Positions 11,214-24,200 of a stretch of DNA of 64,000 nucleotides are shown here, piece by piece. A program made the translations under genes and the position numbers. Positions within the stretch are counted from its first letter, which is position 1. Each line of letters begins with the position of its first letter. The stretch is from contig MU001677.1 of NCBI GenBank assembly GCA_010093515.1, positions 1,163,301 to 1,227,300 on the forward strand, written 5' to 3'. Source of the DNA: Lineolata rhizophorae. Lineage: Eukaryota; Ascomycota; Dothideomycetes; Lineolatales; Lineolataceae. The notes under the pieces were generated by a model. That model saw nothing but the letters and a program-made list of their open reading frames with translations. It searched no databases and was not told the origin of the DNA.

Positions 11214-12667
11214 TCAATTCCCCTCGGTCCCCTTTGGTGGCACTGCCTCCCCTCTCTCTTTTCTAGCGACCTTCCTCGCGCCCCACTCCAGCTTCCTCGG
11301 CCGCATGAACTCGGCCAGGATCTCATCCGTGACCTTCGCCCTCGCCTCCTGGAAGTTCGCCACGTAGGCCTGCATCAGCTTGATGCACTCCTTCTTCATC
11401 TCGCCCGTGAGCATCTCGCCGGCGCGGTACTTGGCGGCGAAGTTGTCGAGCTTGGCGTCGTCGTCCTCAAAGTACGTCAGGTACTGGTAGGCGACGTCGA
11501 CGTCCGGGTTGCCGCCGAGCTGGCGGTGCAGCTCGAGCGTCTCCTGACCGCCCGAGAAGGCGTGCCGGTTGATCTTGTTCTGGATCTGCTTCTTGGTGTC
11601 GCTCATGAAGATGGCGCTGTTTGGGTTGCTCGCGCTCATCTTGCCGCCGGCGCCCTGCAGCGCCGTCAGGAACTTGGAGTGTAGCAGCGCAGGCTTGGGC
11701 GACGGGAACCGCATTCGGTGGGCGTTGTCGCGCACCAGCCGGAAGTACGGGTCCTGGTCGATGGCGCACGGGATCAGGCACGGGATTGCCGCTAGCTTCT
11801 TCGACCGCAGGTCCGACGCCGCGTCGTGGCCCCAGACCTGCGGGTACGAGGAGCCGAAGGCGGCAACACACTGCAGGTTCGGGAAGAAGATGCGGCCCGT
11901 GTTGGTGCTCTGGTCGAAGCCGAAGGCGCCGCGCACCTGGTTAAAGTTGACCGCCTTGGAGAACTCCCAGGCGTTGAGCAGCATGTGGTGGCCGCCCATG
12001 CTGAGGTACTTGAGGTCGCTGTAGATGAAGGTCTTTTTGACGTCGAAGCCAATGGCGATGATGTCCTTGGCGTTATCCCGTCCGAACTGCATCGTCTCCT
12101 CGAATGTCAGGCTGTCCTTGAAGAGGGCCTTCTCGTCGTCCGTCAACATGATGACCAGCGGCACGTCGAAGACGTCCTGCAGCCACTTAGTGAACTCAAA
12201 GGGGATCGTGTGCCCGATATGGATGTTGTCCGACGACGGGCCGCGGCCCGTGTACAGGAAGAAGTCCTCGCCGCGCTCGTACACGTCGAGGATGCGGTCT
12301 AGGTCGCGGTGCGAGAAGAAGAGACCGCGCCGTAGCCAGCGGTGCGGCTTGTGTCCGGTGAGGCGCTCGAAACGTTCGAGCAGGGGCTGGTCGAGCAGCT
12401 TGGTGTTCCATTTCCTGTGCAGGCAGTAGTTGTCAGTTCAAATGCTCAATCCCCAAAAAAGTCGTGGGACAGAGCTCACTTGGAGATAGCTTCATAATCA
12501 AATGCTAGCACGTTTCCCTGCGCGTCCGTCGCGGCGGATACGGACCAGGGATCGATCTTTTGCTCCGTAGCCTTGGCCTCGGTGGGGTTTGCCGTGGCCG
12601 ACTCGGCAATTGACAGGCTGGTGACGGCCGGGGGCTCGCCGGGCTCGGCTGGGGCCTTCTCCGCCAT
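11214..12667 (-). CDS. WRS1: Cytosolic tryptophanyl-tRNA synthetase
   Basis: Charges tRNA(Trp) with tryptophan for cytosolic translation; a class I aminoacyl-tRNA synthetase. Exon 1 is 12480-12667, starting MAEKAPAEPGEPPA. The intron is 12415-12479 (GTGAGC to CTGCACAG). Exon 2 is 11214-12414. Codon AA|G spans the junction and gives FDYEAISKKWNTKLL. The protein has 462 residues, usual for eukaryotic TrpRS. Both ATP-binding signatures are intact: SDNIHIGH (about residues 125-131) and GGKMSAS (about 320). The segment RGPSSDNIHIGHTIPFEFT is typical of the eukaryotic or archaeal type, and there is no mitochondrial presequence. It is divergently arranged with the PRELI gene, sharing about 520 bases of promoter. 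Confidence 0.97.
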
Positions 12668-13186
12668 TGAGGCAGCTGGGATGCGCGAGGGGAAACGGGG
12701 AGAGCAGAACGGAGGAGGAGGGCAGTTGACAGATTGCCCTTTGCGGTGAATCGCTGACTCGACGCGGGAGCCGTGGGCGCGGGCTGCCGGTCCCCGCACT
12801 AGTCCAGATGCGGCATGGCGCGGCCTTCCCCGGCCCCTGGGAGCTCCCGCCGCGACCATTCCGAATCGGGGGCCAGCGCGAGTCTCGCCACCCCAATCGG
12901 CCGGCCGCGCCTGCCTGGCTCCGAACTCCGACTGCCCGTCTGACCTCCGCCGCCTTCCTTCTCCGCCGGCGTCGCTCCTTTCGTTTGTGTTCGTCTACTG
13001 CTTGATCCGTCCGTCCGCATCGTCGCTGCTTCCGTGTCCAGTTTCTCGCTCCTCCTCGCTCTTTTCGCGTCGGGCAATTGCCTCGGGGCCCCTTTCTCCG
13101 CGCCCCGTCCGCCGCCCGATCATGCCCCAGCGCCTACCCTCTCCTTGAACCCAACCACCAACGCCGCCACCACCATCACCGCAACG
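12668..13186. promoter_or_regulatory. Bidirectional promoter between TrpRS and PRELI genes
   Basis: 519 bases separate two divergent ATGs. The region is GC-rich with CT-rich stretches (for example 12,997-13,070) of the sort that mark 5' leaders in fungi. I see no clear TATA box. Overlapping open frames on both strands are not supported as genes. Confidence 0.5.
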
Positions 13187-14110
13187 ATGGTCAAGTTCTA
13201 CACCTCGACCGACAGCTACAACTACGCCTTCCCGGCCGTCTCGCTCGCCTATCTCCTCCGCTACCCGAACCCCTACTCGACCCACGTGCTCAGCACCGAC
13301 GTCATCGACCGCCGCTTCGACCCGCGCACCCACACGTTGCACACGCTACGCCTGCATCTGAAGCGCTCGAAGTTGCCGCGCGCCCTGTTGCGCTTGCTGC
13401 CGCGCAGTCTCGCCTCTGCCGCCGGCGGGCCCGACGCCCAGAGCTACATCCTCGAGCGCAGCGCCATCGACGTGCGCAACGGCTGCATGTGGACCGAGAG
13501 CCGGAACCTCGAGTGGACCGGCGTGCTGAGCGTCGTCGAGCGCCAGGAGTACCTGGGCGCGCCGTTGGCGGGCGGCGACGGCGGCGCTGCGCAGCAGCAA
13601 GGCGAGGCCGGCTTGGCGCCTTCCGCCGGGTCCGCATCGCTGTGTAGAGAAGACATCGAGCGAGCGCGGACCGACGTGCGCACCACGGTGGCGCTGCATT
13701 CGCGGCTGGGCCAAGGCATCTTCAAGCGGAAAGTGGCACCGAGCGCCGCGGCGGCGGCGGCGGCGGCGGAGGCAGAGGAGGTAGCGGCGCACGCGAAACA
13801 GACGGCGGAGGATGCTGCGGTGGGTATGGACGCCGAGGACGCACAGCCGGCGAAGCAGGGCTTTTTTAAGTCGTGGTCGACGGCCTCGCTGCAGCGGTCT
13901 ATCGAACTGATTGGGTTACGGCGGACACGGAGCTCGCAGCCTAACGCGAAGGAGGGCATGAAGGTGGTGCTAGAGCGGTTGCGCGAGGGCGGCCTGGTGG
14001 CTGTACTGGAAGGCATGAGGAGGGATAGGGAGGTTGGGCTGGGGGGTCATCACGTCGGCGGCCATTTCAAGCCTGGGAGGCCCGAGGATGCTGATGACAG
14101 TGATGATTGA
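13187..14110 (+). CDS. PRELI/MSF1 domain lipid-transfer protein (Ups family)
   Basis: Ups/PRELI proteins carry phosphatidic acid or phosphatidylserine across the mitochondrial intermembrane space, bound to Mdm35. The ATG at 13187 starts MVKFYTSTDSYNYAF. The following AVSLAYLLRYPNPYSTHVLS corresponds to the conserved family start RYPNPYSxHVLSxD. The region ESRNLEWTGVLSVVERQEY is the middle of the domain, and the helical end has NAKEGMKVVLERLRE. At 307 residues it is longer than yeast Ups1/Ups2 (about 175-230). The extra length includes a Gly/Gln-rich insert and a run of about eight Ala followed by acidic residues (near 13,746-13,790). Upstream in-frame codons to 13034 lack the family match, so 13187 is preferred. 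Which of the Ups paralogues it is cannot be decided here. Confidence 0.85.
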   Translation: MVKFYTSTDSYNYAFPAVSLAYLLRYPNPYSTHVLSTDVIDRRFDPRTHTLHTLRLHLKRSKLPRALLRLLPRSLASAAGGPDAQSYILERSAIDVRNGCMWTESRNLEWTGVLSVVERQEYLGAPLAGGDGGAAQQQGEAGLAPSAGSASLCREDIERARTDVRTTVALHSRLGQGIFKRKVAPSAAAAAAAAEAEEVAAHAKQTAEDAAVGMDAEDAQPAKQGFFKSWSTASLQRSIELIGLRRTRSSQPNAKEGMKVVLERLREGGLVAVLEGMRRDREVGLGGHHVGGHFKPGRPEDADDSDD

Positions 14111-17100
14111 TGGAGGCCTGTAATGGGGCTGTAATGGGGCTGGAAAGAGGAGGGAACGTCGCTGCCGCGGCATTTTCTGCCGGCGCTTGTACAAATTCAT
14201 CGCAAGTTCACGGTGTTTGGCGCACGTGGTTGGAATGGAACATTGGAGTTTTCTTTTTTTCCTTTTTTTTTTTTTTTCCTCTTTTTGGGAGGAGAGGAAA
14301 CTCCAGCGTCTCGACACGACCAAGCGAAACTCATTTCCCTTCATTTGTCGACCTGAGCGACGTAAAAGCTACTGTTCAAGAGCGAAGAAGCGAGGCGGCA
14401 AGCTCAATGGTAGGGGCTATATTGACTTCGGGTTCTGGAGTGTCCTATTATCTGTCGTCGATACAACATCAAGCGCGCATATCCTCGGACATGAATCAAA
14501 CTCGCTCCACTTCAACCACGCATCTACTATCCATAACTCGTGAGTCACACTGCTACGCACTAGAACTGCGATAGCAAGAGAAGGCTGCTACCTCAAATGC
14601 CGCTGACCTGCAACTACGTGAGGCATGTATTTCCTTGGGCTATGTCGCGCCTGCAAAAGTGCCCAAGGCCATCCTGTTTTCTGATCCGAGACGCGGCACA
14701 AAGAGTACGACGTAACCACAGACGCTCATGAGCACAAATCTCATGCAATTGTGGAGCAGATGGTCATCGCACAACAAGACGCGAGATACCCCGCTGTGCA
14801 ACATTCAGAGCGTCACGAGGAAGCCTGCTGACCCGGCCGTCCACCTGCTAGAACTTGGGGTAGCACTACCGTAGCTCTGAGTGCGTTTACATTTGTTCAA
14901 GAAGGAGAAAACATTGGAGCCTACCCACCTATCTAGCTTGGCATGGCCAGCCTTACGACGAAAGTGGGTGGCGACGCCACATACTACGTACATATGACAG
15001 CTCCGCCCGACTCCACACGGGCGGCAGAGAAAGCAGGCACGGGCTACTTAACCCCGCGTAGGTGCCAGACGAGTCAACCTTCTTGGAAGCTTTCATGCAA
15101 GTTTCGAAGCACGACCAGGGGGAAAAGCAACATATTTAGACGCATAAGGCCGTATTGGGAGAGGCCGGCGCCGGAGTAGTCAAAGTTAAATCCAGCGTCA
15201 GGGAGCACGACATCAATTGGTTCGCGTGATTGCTGGGGGCAGCATGCGAGATAAGCTATGCTCGGGTCTTGCCTATCGCTTTTTGAGGATAGGCGCGCAG
15301 CGAGGTCCTCCTGTATGGATCGAGAGGCTCCAATGATGCCTTGCAGGGCGGGGTCGAAGGGCTAGCTCGGTGGATACAGTTTGGTAGCATAGGTAGCACG
15401 GGAGTCGTCACATGGGCGCCAGTGAGCTTGGCTGGATAAGTCGGTTGTTGTCCAGTCCGGAGGAGAGATGGTGGTGCAATCGAGGGGACTGGGACCGGAT
15501 GATGAATGGATGTACGGATTGCCGGATGTGGCTAGTCGAGGGCGAAGTGAGTGGTGGATGCTGACTGCGAATGGCAGTAAGAGTGAGAATGAAAGAGAGG
15601 GAGAGAAAGGGCGTCTAGGGGCGGCTCTTCGAAATTACGAGCGAGAATGGGCAGCTCTGACTGCACACGGCTGTCCACATGCGAACGTTTGGAGTCATCG
15701 ACGCTCTGCTCTGTTGTCAAGTGCCGCACCAAGAATACACCGCGCAGAGTTCAGCTCGAGGGGGGTTAATTAAGGAACTACTGAGCTGTCTCTACGCCCC
15801 GCGTCGGGTGTACCTACATATGGGCCCCTTGGCACGGGCCGGCCAGAGCCACAGTACATTGCAGATACCCGCGGACATAAACAGGGAAGGTGAGGCATCG
15901 CGAAGACAGCGATATCCATGTACCGGACAGGTACACGGCGCCACGGCGTTCTTGACCCAGAGTGCGCGCCGTACCTTGTACGAGGCGCCGAGTTGCTTTC
16001 GTGGCCGTCTCCAGTCACACAGATGCGATCTCGGGCTCCCAGCCGTCCCACGTTGCGCGCGTGAGCGGGGCGCCGAAGCCGCTTCGAAACAGAGCGAAAC
16101 CTGCCGGGGGCCGAGCGGCAGCCAAGAAGAACAGAACACCAACTCACCACGGCGGCAACCAAGCGAAGCAGAGCAATCTCGACTGACACGTCACGCCAAT
16201 GGCAGCCAGCTGGGCCGGCTTCGGCCTCCCGCATCTGTTTCCAATGGCCATGTCGCCAATTTCGCGAATTCCGCGATTTTCATCCTCCGTCCACTCGGCT
16301 GCACGGCGCGCGACAGGCCCGGCTCCGACGCGGCGGACGCTCGCCGAGGCGTGGGATGACGATGCTCGGCCCGCGCAAGCAAAATGGCCTCATCGCCCCG
16401 CGTCCCAGGCAAGGCATGGACACATCGCGCACGCTACCGAGCCGCTGCAAACTGCCGTCTGCTGTCTCATGTCACCGCATGAGGCGCGCCGCAATTGGCC
16501 GCGACTCGGATGTTCACGTCGCACCCCGCATCCGCCACTGCATCCGCATCTTCATCCGCAGCCGCTGTTCGCCTCTGCGACTTTTCCAAGCCCCTCTACC
16601 TCCTCGTCGTCTGTTTGTTTCTTGCTTGCTAACCGCGGCGGCGCGGCACTCCATGCCTACCAAGCCGCAAAACGTCCTTACGCAGCCCGGCAGCAGCGGA
16701 AGCCCAGCCATGCAGGGCCGCTACATCCATCCGCAACGAGAAAGACAAAGAACAATCAACTGCGACTAAGCGGCAGCCCGTCGCATGTATGTACCTTGCC
16801 GTCCGCGGCCAGGCTGGTCGACGTGGGCCCAACCCTAAGGACTCCGACGGGCTCGCCTTGGGGCCTTGACGTGGCACCAATGGCTCCCAGCCTTGCGCGG
16901 GCCCCGCCGACCCCGGGAATCCACGGGATTGCCGTCCTCAGGCATCGTCGCCTTCACCACCCTCCTCCCCCCTTCTCCCTGCCGCGGACTGCCTGTTTGC
17001 GTGCTGCTGCCCGGATGGCCCCGTCCCGCCGGCCCGCGGACTTTTCTTTCTTCTGCATCGTGGGTTGGCTCGCCGGCATCCGGCCCAGACCCCCTCCTCC

Positions 17101-18244
17101 CCAATCGACCCAATCACTCCCTTTTTGCACCCGCCTGACCAAAACGAGCATTTTCGAGAAAAGCGATGCGTCGGCGTTGCGGGGCGATACCTGGCATCGT
17201 GTCTGTTGGCTTGATTGATGCCAATTGTTTCCTTCCTGACGCCTCGGGAGCTCGAGCACGCGTGATTTAGGCCAACCCACGCTGCACACGCTTCTTTGCG
17301 GGTTGATCTTTCCGTTCTTTCCTTTTTTTAGTCCGCAAAAAATTTGCCTCTCTCTATACGACGTTGTAGCTTGCAAGAATCGAGACCACCTGCCTCACAG
17401 GTGCCAGCCTGCAAATAAGCCATTGTCATTGTCTCGGGTCCCCGGCGCTACCCGCGGCCTCTCCCGTCAACTCACCTGTCTCTTCGGTGTCTCGTGCCTC
17501 CTCTTGCATCTCGTCCGTCTCTACTGGCCCGCCATATAACCACTCGCTTTTGTTTTCCAACGGCGATTGACGCTAGCAACTCACGCTCTAATCAGATCTC
17601 ACCACCAAATCTGGCCACGGCCCTACCCGTCCCATCATCAACCCCCGCAACCCTCCATCTCATCCCCACCCATCCGTCCCATTCGTCGCCGCCCTCAACG
17701 GGCCGGCCCAGCCCAACCCCACGCCACGCCTCCCTTTCCCCCGCTGCCAATCCCGGAGTGCGAAGTGAAAACGTTGCAGGAAGGGGCCAGCCAGCTATAT
17801 ATCCTTCTCCGCGCCAGCGAGGCCTCGCGCGCGCGTGGATTTCGTCCACAATTCGCATGCATGAGCCAGATAAACAGCTGCCGTCCTAGTGGCGTGTAAT
17901 TGCAGCACCGCCCCTCACCAACGGGTAGCGGCTTACACCATCTCACCACACCCATCGTGTGCTGTTATCACGATTTCGCTGTCCGCCCCGCATTGGCGGA
18001 CATTCCCACACCAAAGCTTGATGCGAACGGTGCGCTGAACGACTGAGAACTGCCCGTTCACGCACCCAGCGAGCATCCCGTTCCTCACCTCCAACCTACC
18101 GGTTCGGCCGCCAGCCAGCGAGTGGCATCACCACTCGCCCAGCAACCACAGATCGAGACACCCCTCCATCATCAATCAACACGTAGCCGCACGAACGCTT
18201 CGCGGTCGTAGCGTTCGCGCAATTGGCAGCTCACCGCGTCCAAG
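14111..18244. other. 4.1-kb gene-free region, probably a long 5' leader or promoter
   Basis: No gene I can support. It contains a T tract near 14,262-14,278 and a GC-rich, CT-rich section from about 15.9 to 18.2 kb leading into the giant protein gene. A 339-codon open frame (16199-17218) starts with ATG, but its product is low-complexity Pro/Ala/Arg/His sequence without a domain. Many small ATG-initiated frames would be upstream ORFs if this is transcribed as a leader. Confidence 0.45.
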
Positions 18245-21200
18245 ATGTCGCCGCCGGGACCGCAGTCTCCGGACCAGTTCCGGTACCCGGTGCAAAATGT
18301 ATCCATATCGAAGTGGACCATTAACCCTTACGCGTACCGGGGAGCGTCGTATGGCGCGTCCGGCTCAGCAGGGGGGCCGGACTATAGGCGCAGGATAGAG
18401 GTGCCAACGAGATTGCCCTACCAGGATAGCAGCGACAGCGAGGAGGATGATGATGACGACGACGAAGAAGAGGAGACGGAGTCGGAGGAAGGGAGCAGTG
18501 GCGAGGAGGAGCAACCAGGGGAGGAGAGTGGTAAGTACATACACCTCGTGCCGTCTCACCCATCATTTTACGACTTCGCGTTGTCAAATCACTCGAGTTT
18601 CTCTTCGCACTGACCATCCATTTTGTCGATCCAGCCGCACCAGTACAGCCCGCCGCGCCAGAACCACCGCCAGAAGCACCAGAGCCGCCTGGAACGGCAG
18701 AGGTGCCCGCAGACAAGAGCGAAGAAGCGACTCCTGCGTCCTCAGACGAAGTGCCCGAATCTTCTCCCAACGGCGACGATGGCGCTGATCTACCCGCCGC
18801 CAGCGATGGCGCTCCAGAGACGCCCGCCGGCGATGGCGTCGATGGAAAGCCTGGCGTCGACGGCGTCGATGCACCGGCAGATGGAGCCACCGGCGCGCAA
18901 GCTGACGGCGGCGACGGTGAGGAGGCGGCTGCGAACGATGTTGCGCCGGGAGAAGGTGGGGGCGAAGGCAACAGCGATGCTGGAGAGCCTCCCGCAGCCT
19001 CAAACCCGGACGCCGCCGCCGGCGACGGCGATGCAGCAGCCGACTCTTCACTGCCACCATCAGCCGACGAGGCGTCATCGTCACTACCACCCGCCGCCGC
19101 CGACGGCGCCGCCGCCGACGGCGCTGGAGGCGCCGACGGGACATCGCCATCGGCCGACGAGGCACCACAGGACGGAGACCGCGAAGCGGGGACCGCCGCC
19201 GCCGGAGATAAGCCGGACGGCGCTCCCGAAGAAGCTCCAGCCGAGGCGGCTCCAGAAGAGTCAGCATCACCGGCGGAGGAAGGTACGAATGACGATGTTC
19301 CCGATGTAGAAGAAGAGAAAGAGAACGAAGATGGGGCACCACGAGGGGAGGACGGCGTGGAAAGCCCACCCGACGGCAGCGACGAAGCCGCGAAGGCCGA
19401 GAACGAAGGCGGCCAGGCGGCCCAGGATGCCGAGACCGACGCCGGTACAGCTGCAGAGAATCCTGACGCGGAGCAGGAAAAACCACCCGGAACGCCTGAA
19501 GGCGACCCGGTCGAGCTCGACGATCCCCCGCCCGACCCGACGACCGAGCCTGACCTGTCTGATACCACCGAGACCGAGGGAATAGGCGACCTCGACCCCA
19601 TCGAGCCGGAGACGCCGCACCCACAAGAAGGCGGCAAGGGCGACGCTGAGCCTGCGAAAGGCGGCAAGGGCGACGCTGAGCCTGCGAAAGGCGGCGAGAC
19701 AGAAGGGGACGGCGAGCCAAATGCTGAAGGCGGCGCTGAAGCGGAAGGAAACGCGAAGCCGGACGACGGCGCCGATGGTGACGCCGACGTTAAGCTAGAC
19801 GATGGCTCGACGGGCGACGGGGAAGGCGACGGTGGTGCCGTCGGCGAGCCAGCAGAAGCGCCGAGTCCGGAAGAGTCACTTGGAGGCGCAAGCGGCGATC
19901 CTGTAGAGGGTGTGCCGCCTGCGGCGCCGGAACCTCCCGCCAGTGCGGGTGACTATCCTCCAGAAAACGCGGGCTCCGGTCCACCGGCGGTCGAGCCGGC
20001 ATCTCCTACCTTGTCCGACAAGAGTGTGACATTTGCCTCGGACGTGGAGGAGAAGCCGAGCACGTTATCAAAAAAGAACCGGAGGGCGATGCGTGAGGCG
20101 CGCAAAAAGACGAGGCCCGTGCAGGTGAGGGAACACGTCGAGCCGATCTGGCACAAGGAGGCAAAGGAAAAGGAAGAGGCCGAGACAAAGGCGGCGGAGA
20201 AGGCCAAGAAGGAAGTCCCACATGCACTGCAGGTTAGGGCTCCAGGGAAGAACAACAAGAACAAAAAGAGACGCAACAAGGGAAAAAATGGGAAGGAAAA
20301 TTCCACACCGCCACCACCGCCGGCTGAACAAAGCACGGAAAAGCCTCCAGAAGAGCCCGAATTGACGCCAGCTGTCGAATCTGCTCCCGAAACTACCACT
20401 GAGCCCGCTGCAGAAGAGGTTCCTGTTGAGCTTCAGGCAAACGAGGCGCCAGACTCTGCTGTGGATGGCCCGGATGAAGTGTCGGAAGAGCAGGCTGAAC
20501 CTGCAACAGATAGTTCTGCAGAGCCAGCGACGCAGGACTCTGCCGAGGCTGCAGACGGGCCTTCGCCAGAAGCGGCAGTCCAGAGTCAGGCAGAGGGGGC
20601 TGCGGAATCTCAGGCTGAAGCTTCTGCAGAGATAGCTGAGACTCCTGCAAATGGCACGCTGGAAGAGCCCGAGGCTCCAGCAGCTGATGTAGAGGAGAAC
20701 ACAACTTCGAACCCCACCAACGAGGACCCAGTGGATGGCAATGATGAAGATTCAAAGGCTAAGTCTGTAGAGCCTCAGGCCAACGCTCCTGCAGAGACGA
20801 CCGAAGAATCCGCAGATAGCACGCCAGATGACTCTACAGGCCCAGAAGCTGATACAGCGGAAAGTCCGGCCGACGGGAGTCCAGCGGATGACAGTTCCAA
20901 GGAGGCGGAGCCAAAGCCTGCAGAGCCCACTCCTAAAGGATTTGGGGGGCCGACCGAGCACGGAGTTGATGCGGACGAGGCTAAGAAGTCCACAGATAGC
21001 ACGTTAGAAGAGCCGGCGGGCCCAGCATCTGATGCAGCGGAGAATGCATCGTCCGATCCAGCCAATGTGACTCCGGCGGACGACAGCGGCTCAGGGCCGG
21101 AGGCAAACCCTGACGAGCCTGCTTCCGAAGCTTCCGGCGAAGCTGTTAAGGACGAAGCTGCAGCCGTTACTGAGGTGTCTGCTACTGTAGAATCACCGGA

Positions 21201-24200
21201 TCCATCAAAGCAAGGTGCTTCGAATGATGAGCCTACTAAAGAAGCCCCGGCCAGGACGTCTGTAGAAGCACCAGCAGAAGAATCGGAAGGGGCGTCGACA
21301 GGACCCGCGGCGGAATCAGAACCCGACAGTTCTAGCGCTCCTGTTGAGCCTTCGCCAGCGGAAGGAAAGGATGAAGATAAGGAGCAGCCTGCCGAGGCCG
21401 AAACTGAGCTGGAGACGGTTGAAGTAGCAGGGGGCCCCGTGAACGATGCAAGTGCGGATACGGAATCGCACTCCGCGGACCTTCTGGAGGCCAATACTAT
21501 TGATACCTCAGCTGAGACTCCTGCTAAGCCCGAGGGCCCGACAGAACTTGCAGATGCCGCTGCATCTAAGCCTGGCGTAGAAGTGAAGCAGGAATCCACA
21601 GAGATGAATCACGAAGAACCACAGACCTCTGATAACACTCCTGCAGAAGAAGCGGCTCCAAAGCCAGAGGAAGCTGCCGAAGAAGAAGCTGCTAAATCAG
21701 GCGAGAACAGCGCGTCGGAGGCTCTCGTCAAATCTGCTGAAGAAGTTGATGGGTCAGAAGAAAACCAAGAGGGGCCGGCTGCGCTAGAGGCCACAGAGAC
21801 TGCCAAAACCCCAGACGCCGAAACCAGAGATACTGAGGAGGCCGAGGCCGTTGTAAAAAATACGGCAAACTCTTCTACGGAGCAAGCTGCGCATGTTTCA
21901 AATGGAGAAGCTTCGGAGCCCGCCACCACCGATGCTCCCGCCGATGCTCCCGCCGATGCTCCCGCCGATGCTCCCACCGGTGCCTCACCGGAGTCTCGGG
22001 ACGAAGTCGCCGCTGAGATTCCTCCGGAGAATTTACCGTCGGGCGAATCTGAGGATAAGCAAGAACCCGCCGCCCCTGAGGTGGCTGCGGAGACTGCGAC
22101 CGCAGGAAAACCCGAGGCCGAACATTCTCAACCATCCGAGTCCGAAGCGTCTGCAGAAGAAAAGCCAGATATGCATGATGCGAAAGAAGGTGACGCCTCT
22201 GCGGAGCCGGTAGAAGTTCCTTCCAGTGCTGAAGAGGGAACTCTTAAATCTGCTGATACGGCAGACAGCACTGAGAATGCTTCTGACAATGCTACCAAGG
22301 ACGAGACTGCTGAAGCAGCAACTGCCAGCGAACCCACGGAAAAGACCGAAACCGAAGTGCATCATGACTCGGGCTATGCATCCCCCGATACTGCAGCTGA
22401 AGATAGGACTGACGGCGGCTCGGAGAAAGGATCGGTAGCGACAGGCGAAGATGCCGCCGCTAACGAGACTATCGAACCTGAACCCGGTGTCCCATCGGGA
22501 AACAAACCGGAGGATAAAAGTGCTGTAGCAGAAGAGACAGCGGAGTCAGCTGAACAAACGGAGGTGACTGCGGACACTGAGCGAACTGAATCCCAAACTA
22601 AAGCCACCGAACCGGAACCTGAGGCTACTAAACCTACTGCAGCCAATACTGAAGAAGTCAAAGCCGAGCCTTCCGGTGACGCTGCTGAAAAAGTTCCTGC
22701 TGCGCCTGCGTCGGAAGATCCGAAAGAGAATGAGCCTGCAGCAACTGAAGAGGCAGATACCCAGAATGCAGATGGAGTGGAAGAACCATCTTCACCCACT
22801 GCGGATGCCGCCGGAGAAGGCGAGGAAAATGCTGGTAGCCCCGATGATGCTACAGAGACAATCGCTCCCAAGTCAACTGATGCTACAGACGCTGCCCCTG
22901 AGGCAACATCCGCCGAGTCACCCGAGAACCCTGATGCCGCCCCTGACAACGATCCAGGACGAGCTCCGGAGAACGCCTCTCCTGAGGCTCCATCTGATGA
23001 TGCGGTTGCTGCCGCTGAAAACGAAGTCGCACCGGAAGATACATCACAAGAGATCACGACTGAAGCTCCGACCAATGGCGGGGAAAGCTCTAGTCAAGAA
23101 GGCCCGCTAGCCGAGGTTGCTGGTAATGAAGCAGAATCTGCTGTTAAAACCGACGAGGAGGCCGCCGCGAAGGCAGTGCCCGAGACCCCGGAAGATAGTC
23201 CCGCAGATACCCCGGCGGAAGGAAATCAGGAAGGCCTAGGCACAGGAGACAACTCTGCTGAGATCCCTCTCGAACGGCCGGAGGGGGAGGCAGGCAGTGC
23301 AGATACGTCACCTGGGGAGACAGCCGAAGACGATCCCAAGGCAGAAGAAGAACCCTCCGCAGAGGCCGCGGCAGAGGCTGCAACCGGCTCACCAGGCGAC
23401 GGTCCTGAAGAAGCTCCTGCGGAAGCCTCAGCCTCAGACGCCCCTGCCCAAGACAAGGCTGCAGATCGCGAAGAAACTCCTGCTGAGGAAAAGGCAGCGG
23501 AAGATCAACCCTCGGGTGACGCTCCTGAAGGCGGCGCACCGGCCGAGCCCCCAGCGGAAGGTGAAGCGCCGGCTGAACCTCCCGCAGAAGGCGACGCGCC
23601 AAATGAACCTCCCGCAGAAGGCGGCGCGCCGGCTGAGCCTCCCGCAGAAGGCGACGCGCCGGCCGAGCCTCCCGCGGAAGGGGACCCTGGAGAGGAAGCC
23701 CCCGCCGGTGACGCTCCTGGAGATTCTCCTGGCGACGATAAACCAGGCGACGATAAACCAGGCGATGACAAAGCTACGGATGCTGCCACACCCGAAGAAG
23801 CAGCGGAGGAAAAGCCAAGCGAGGAGGCACCAAATGAATCAGCTATTGTGGATGACGACGCTGCTCCCAAGTCACCCCAATCTCCTACCAAGGAGAAGAG
23901 GCAACGTCACTCTTCTATACGCGTGGACCCCGAACGCGGGCTCGTCCAGACGCGTAAGCGGAGGGATAGCAACACAATGAGTTTTGGCTGGCCGATGGAA
24001 TCGAAGTCTCGTAGACGTGATAGCATCGTCAGCCGTGGCAGCGGCGGGAGCGGGGAGAAGAAGTCAGAACCTAAAGACCGGGATAAGGACAAAACTCGTT
24101 CGTCGCACAAAACACAGCGGATGGCTGAAGAAGAAGAGGAGGAGAAGAGGCGAAAGCGACACGCTGAACGGAAGGCTGAGCGCGAGCGCAAGCGTCAAGC

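Noticed and set aside
16199-17218. 339-codon ATG-started frame in the long intergenic region
   Set aside because: Low-complexity product, no domain, no intron, and the reverse strand is equally open. It could be leader sequence.
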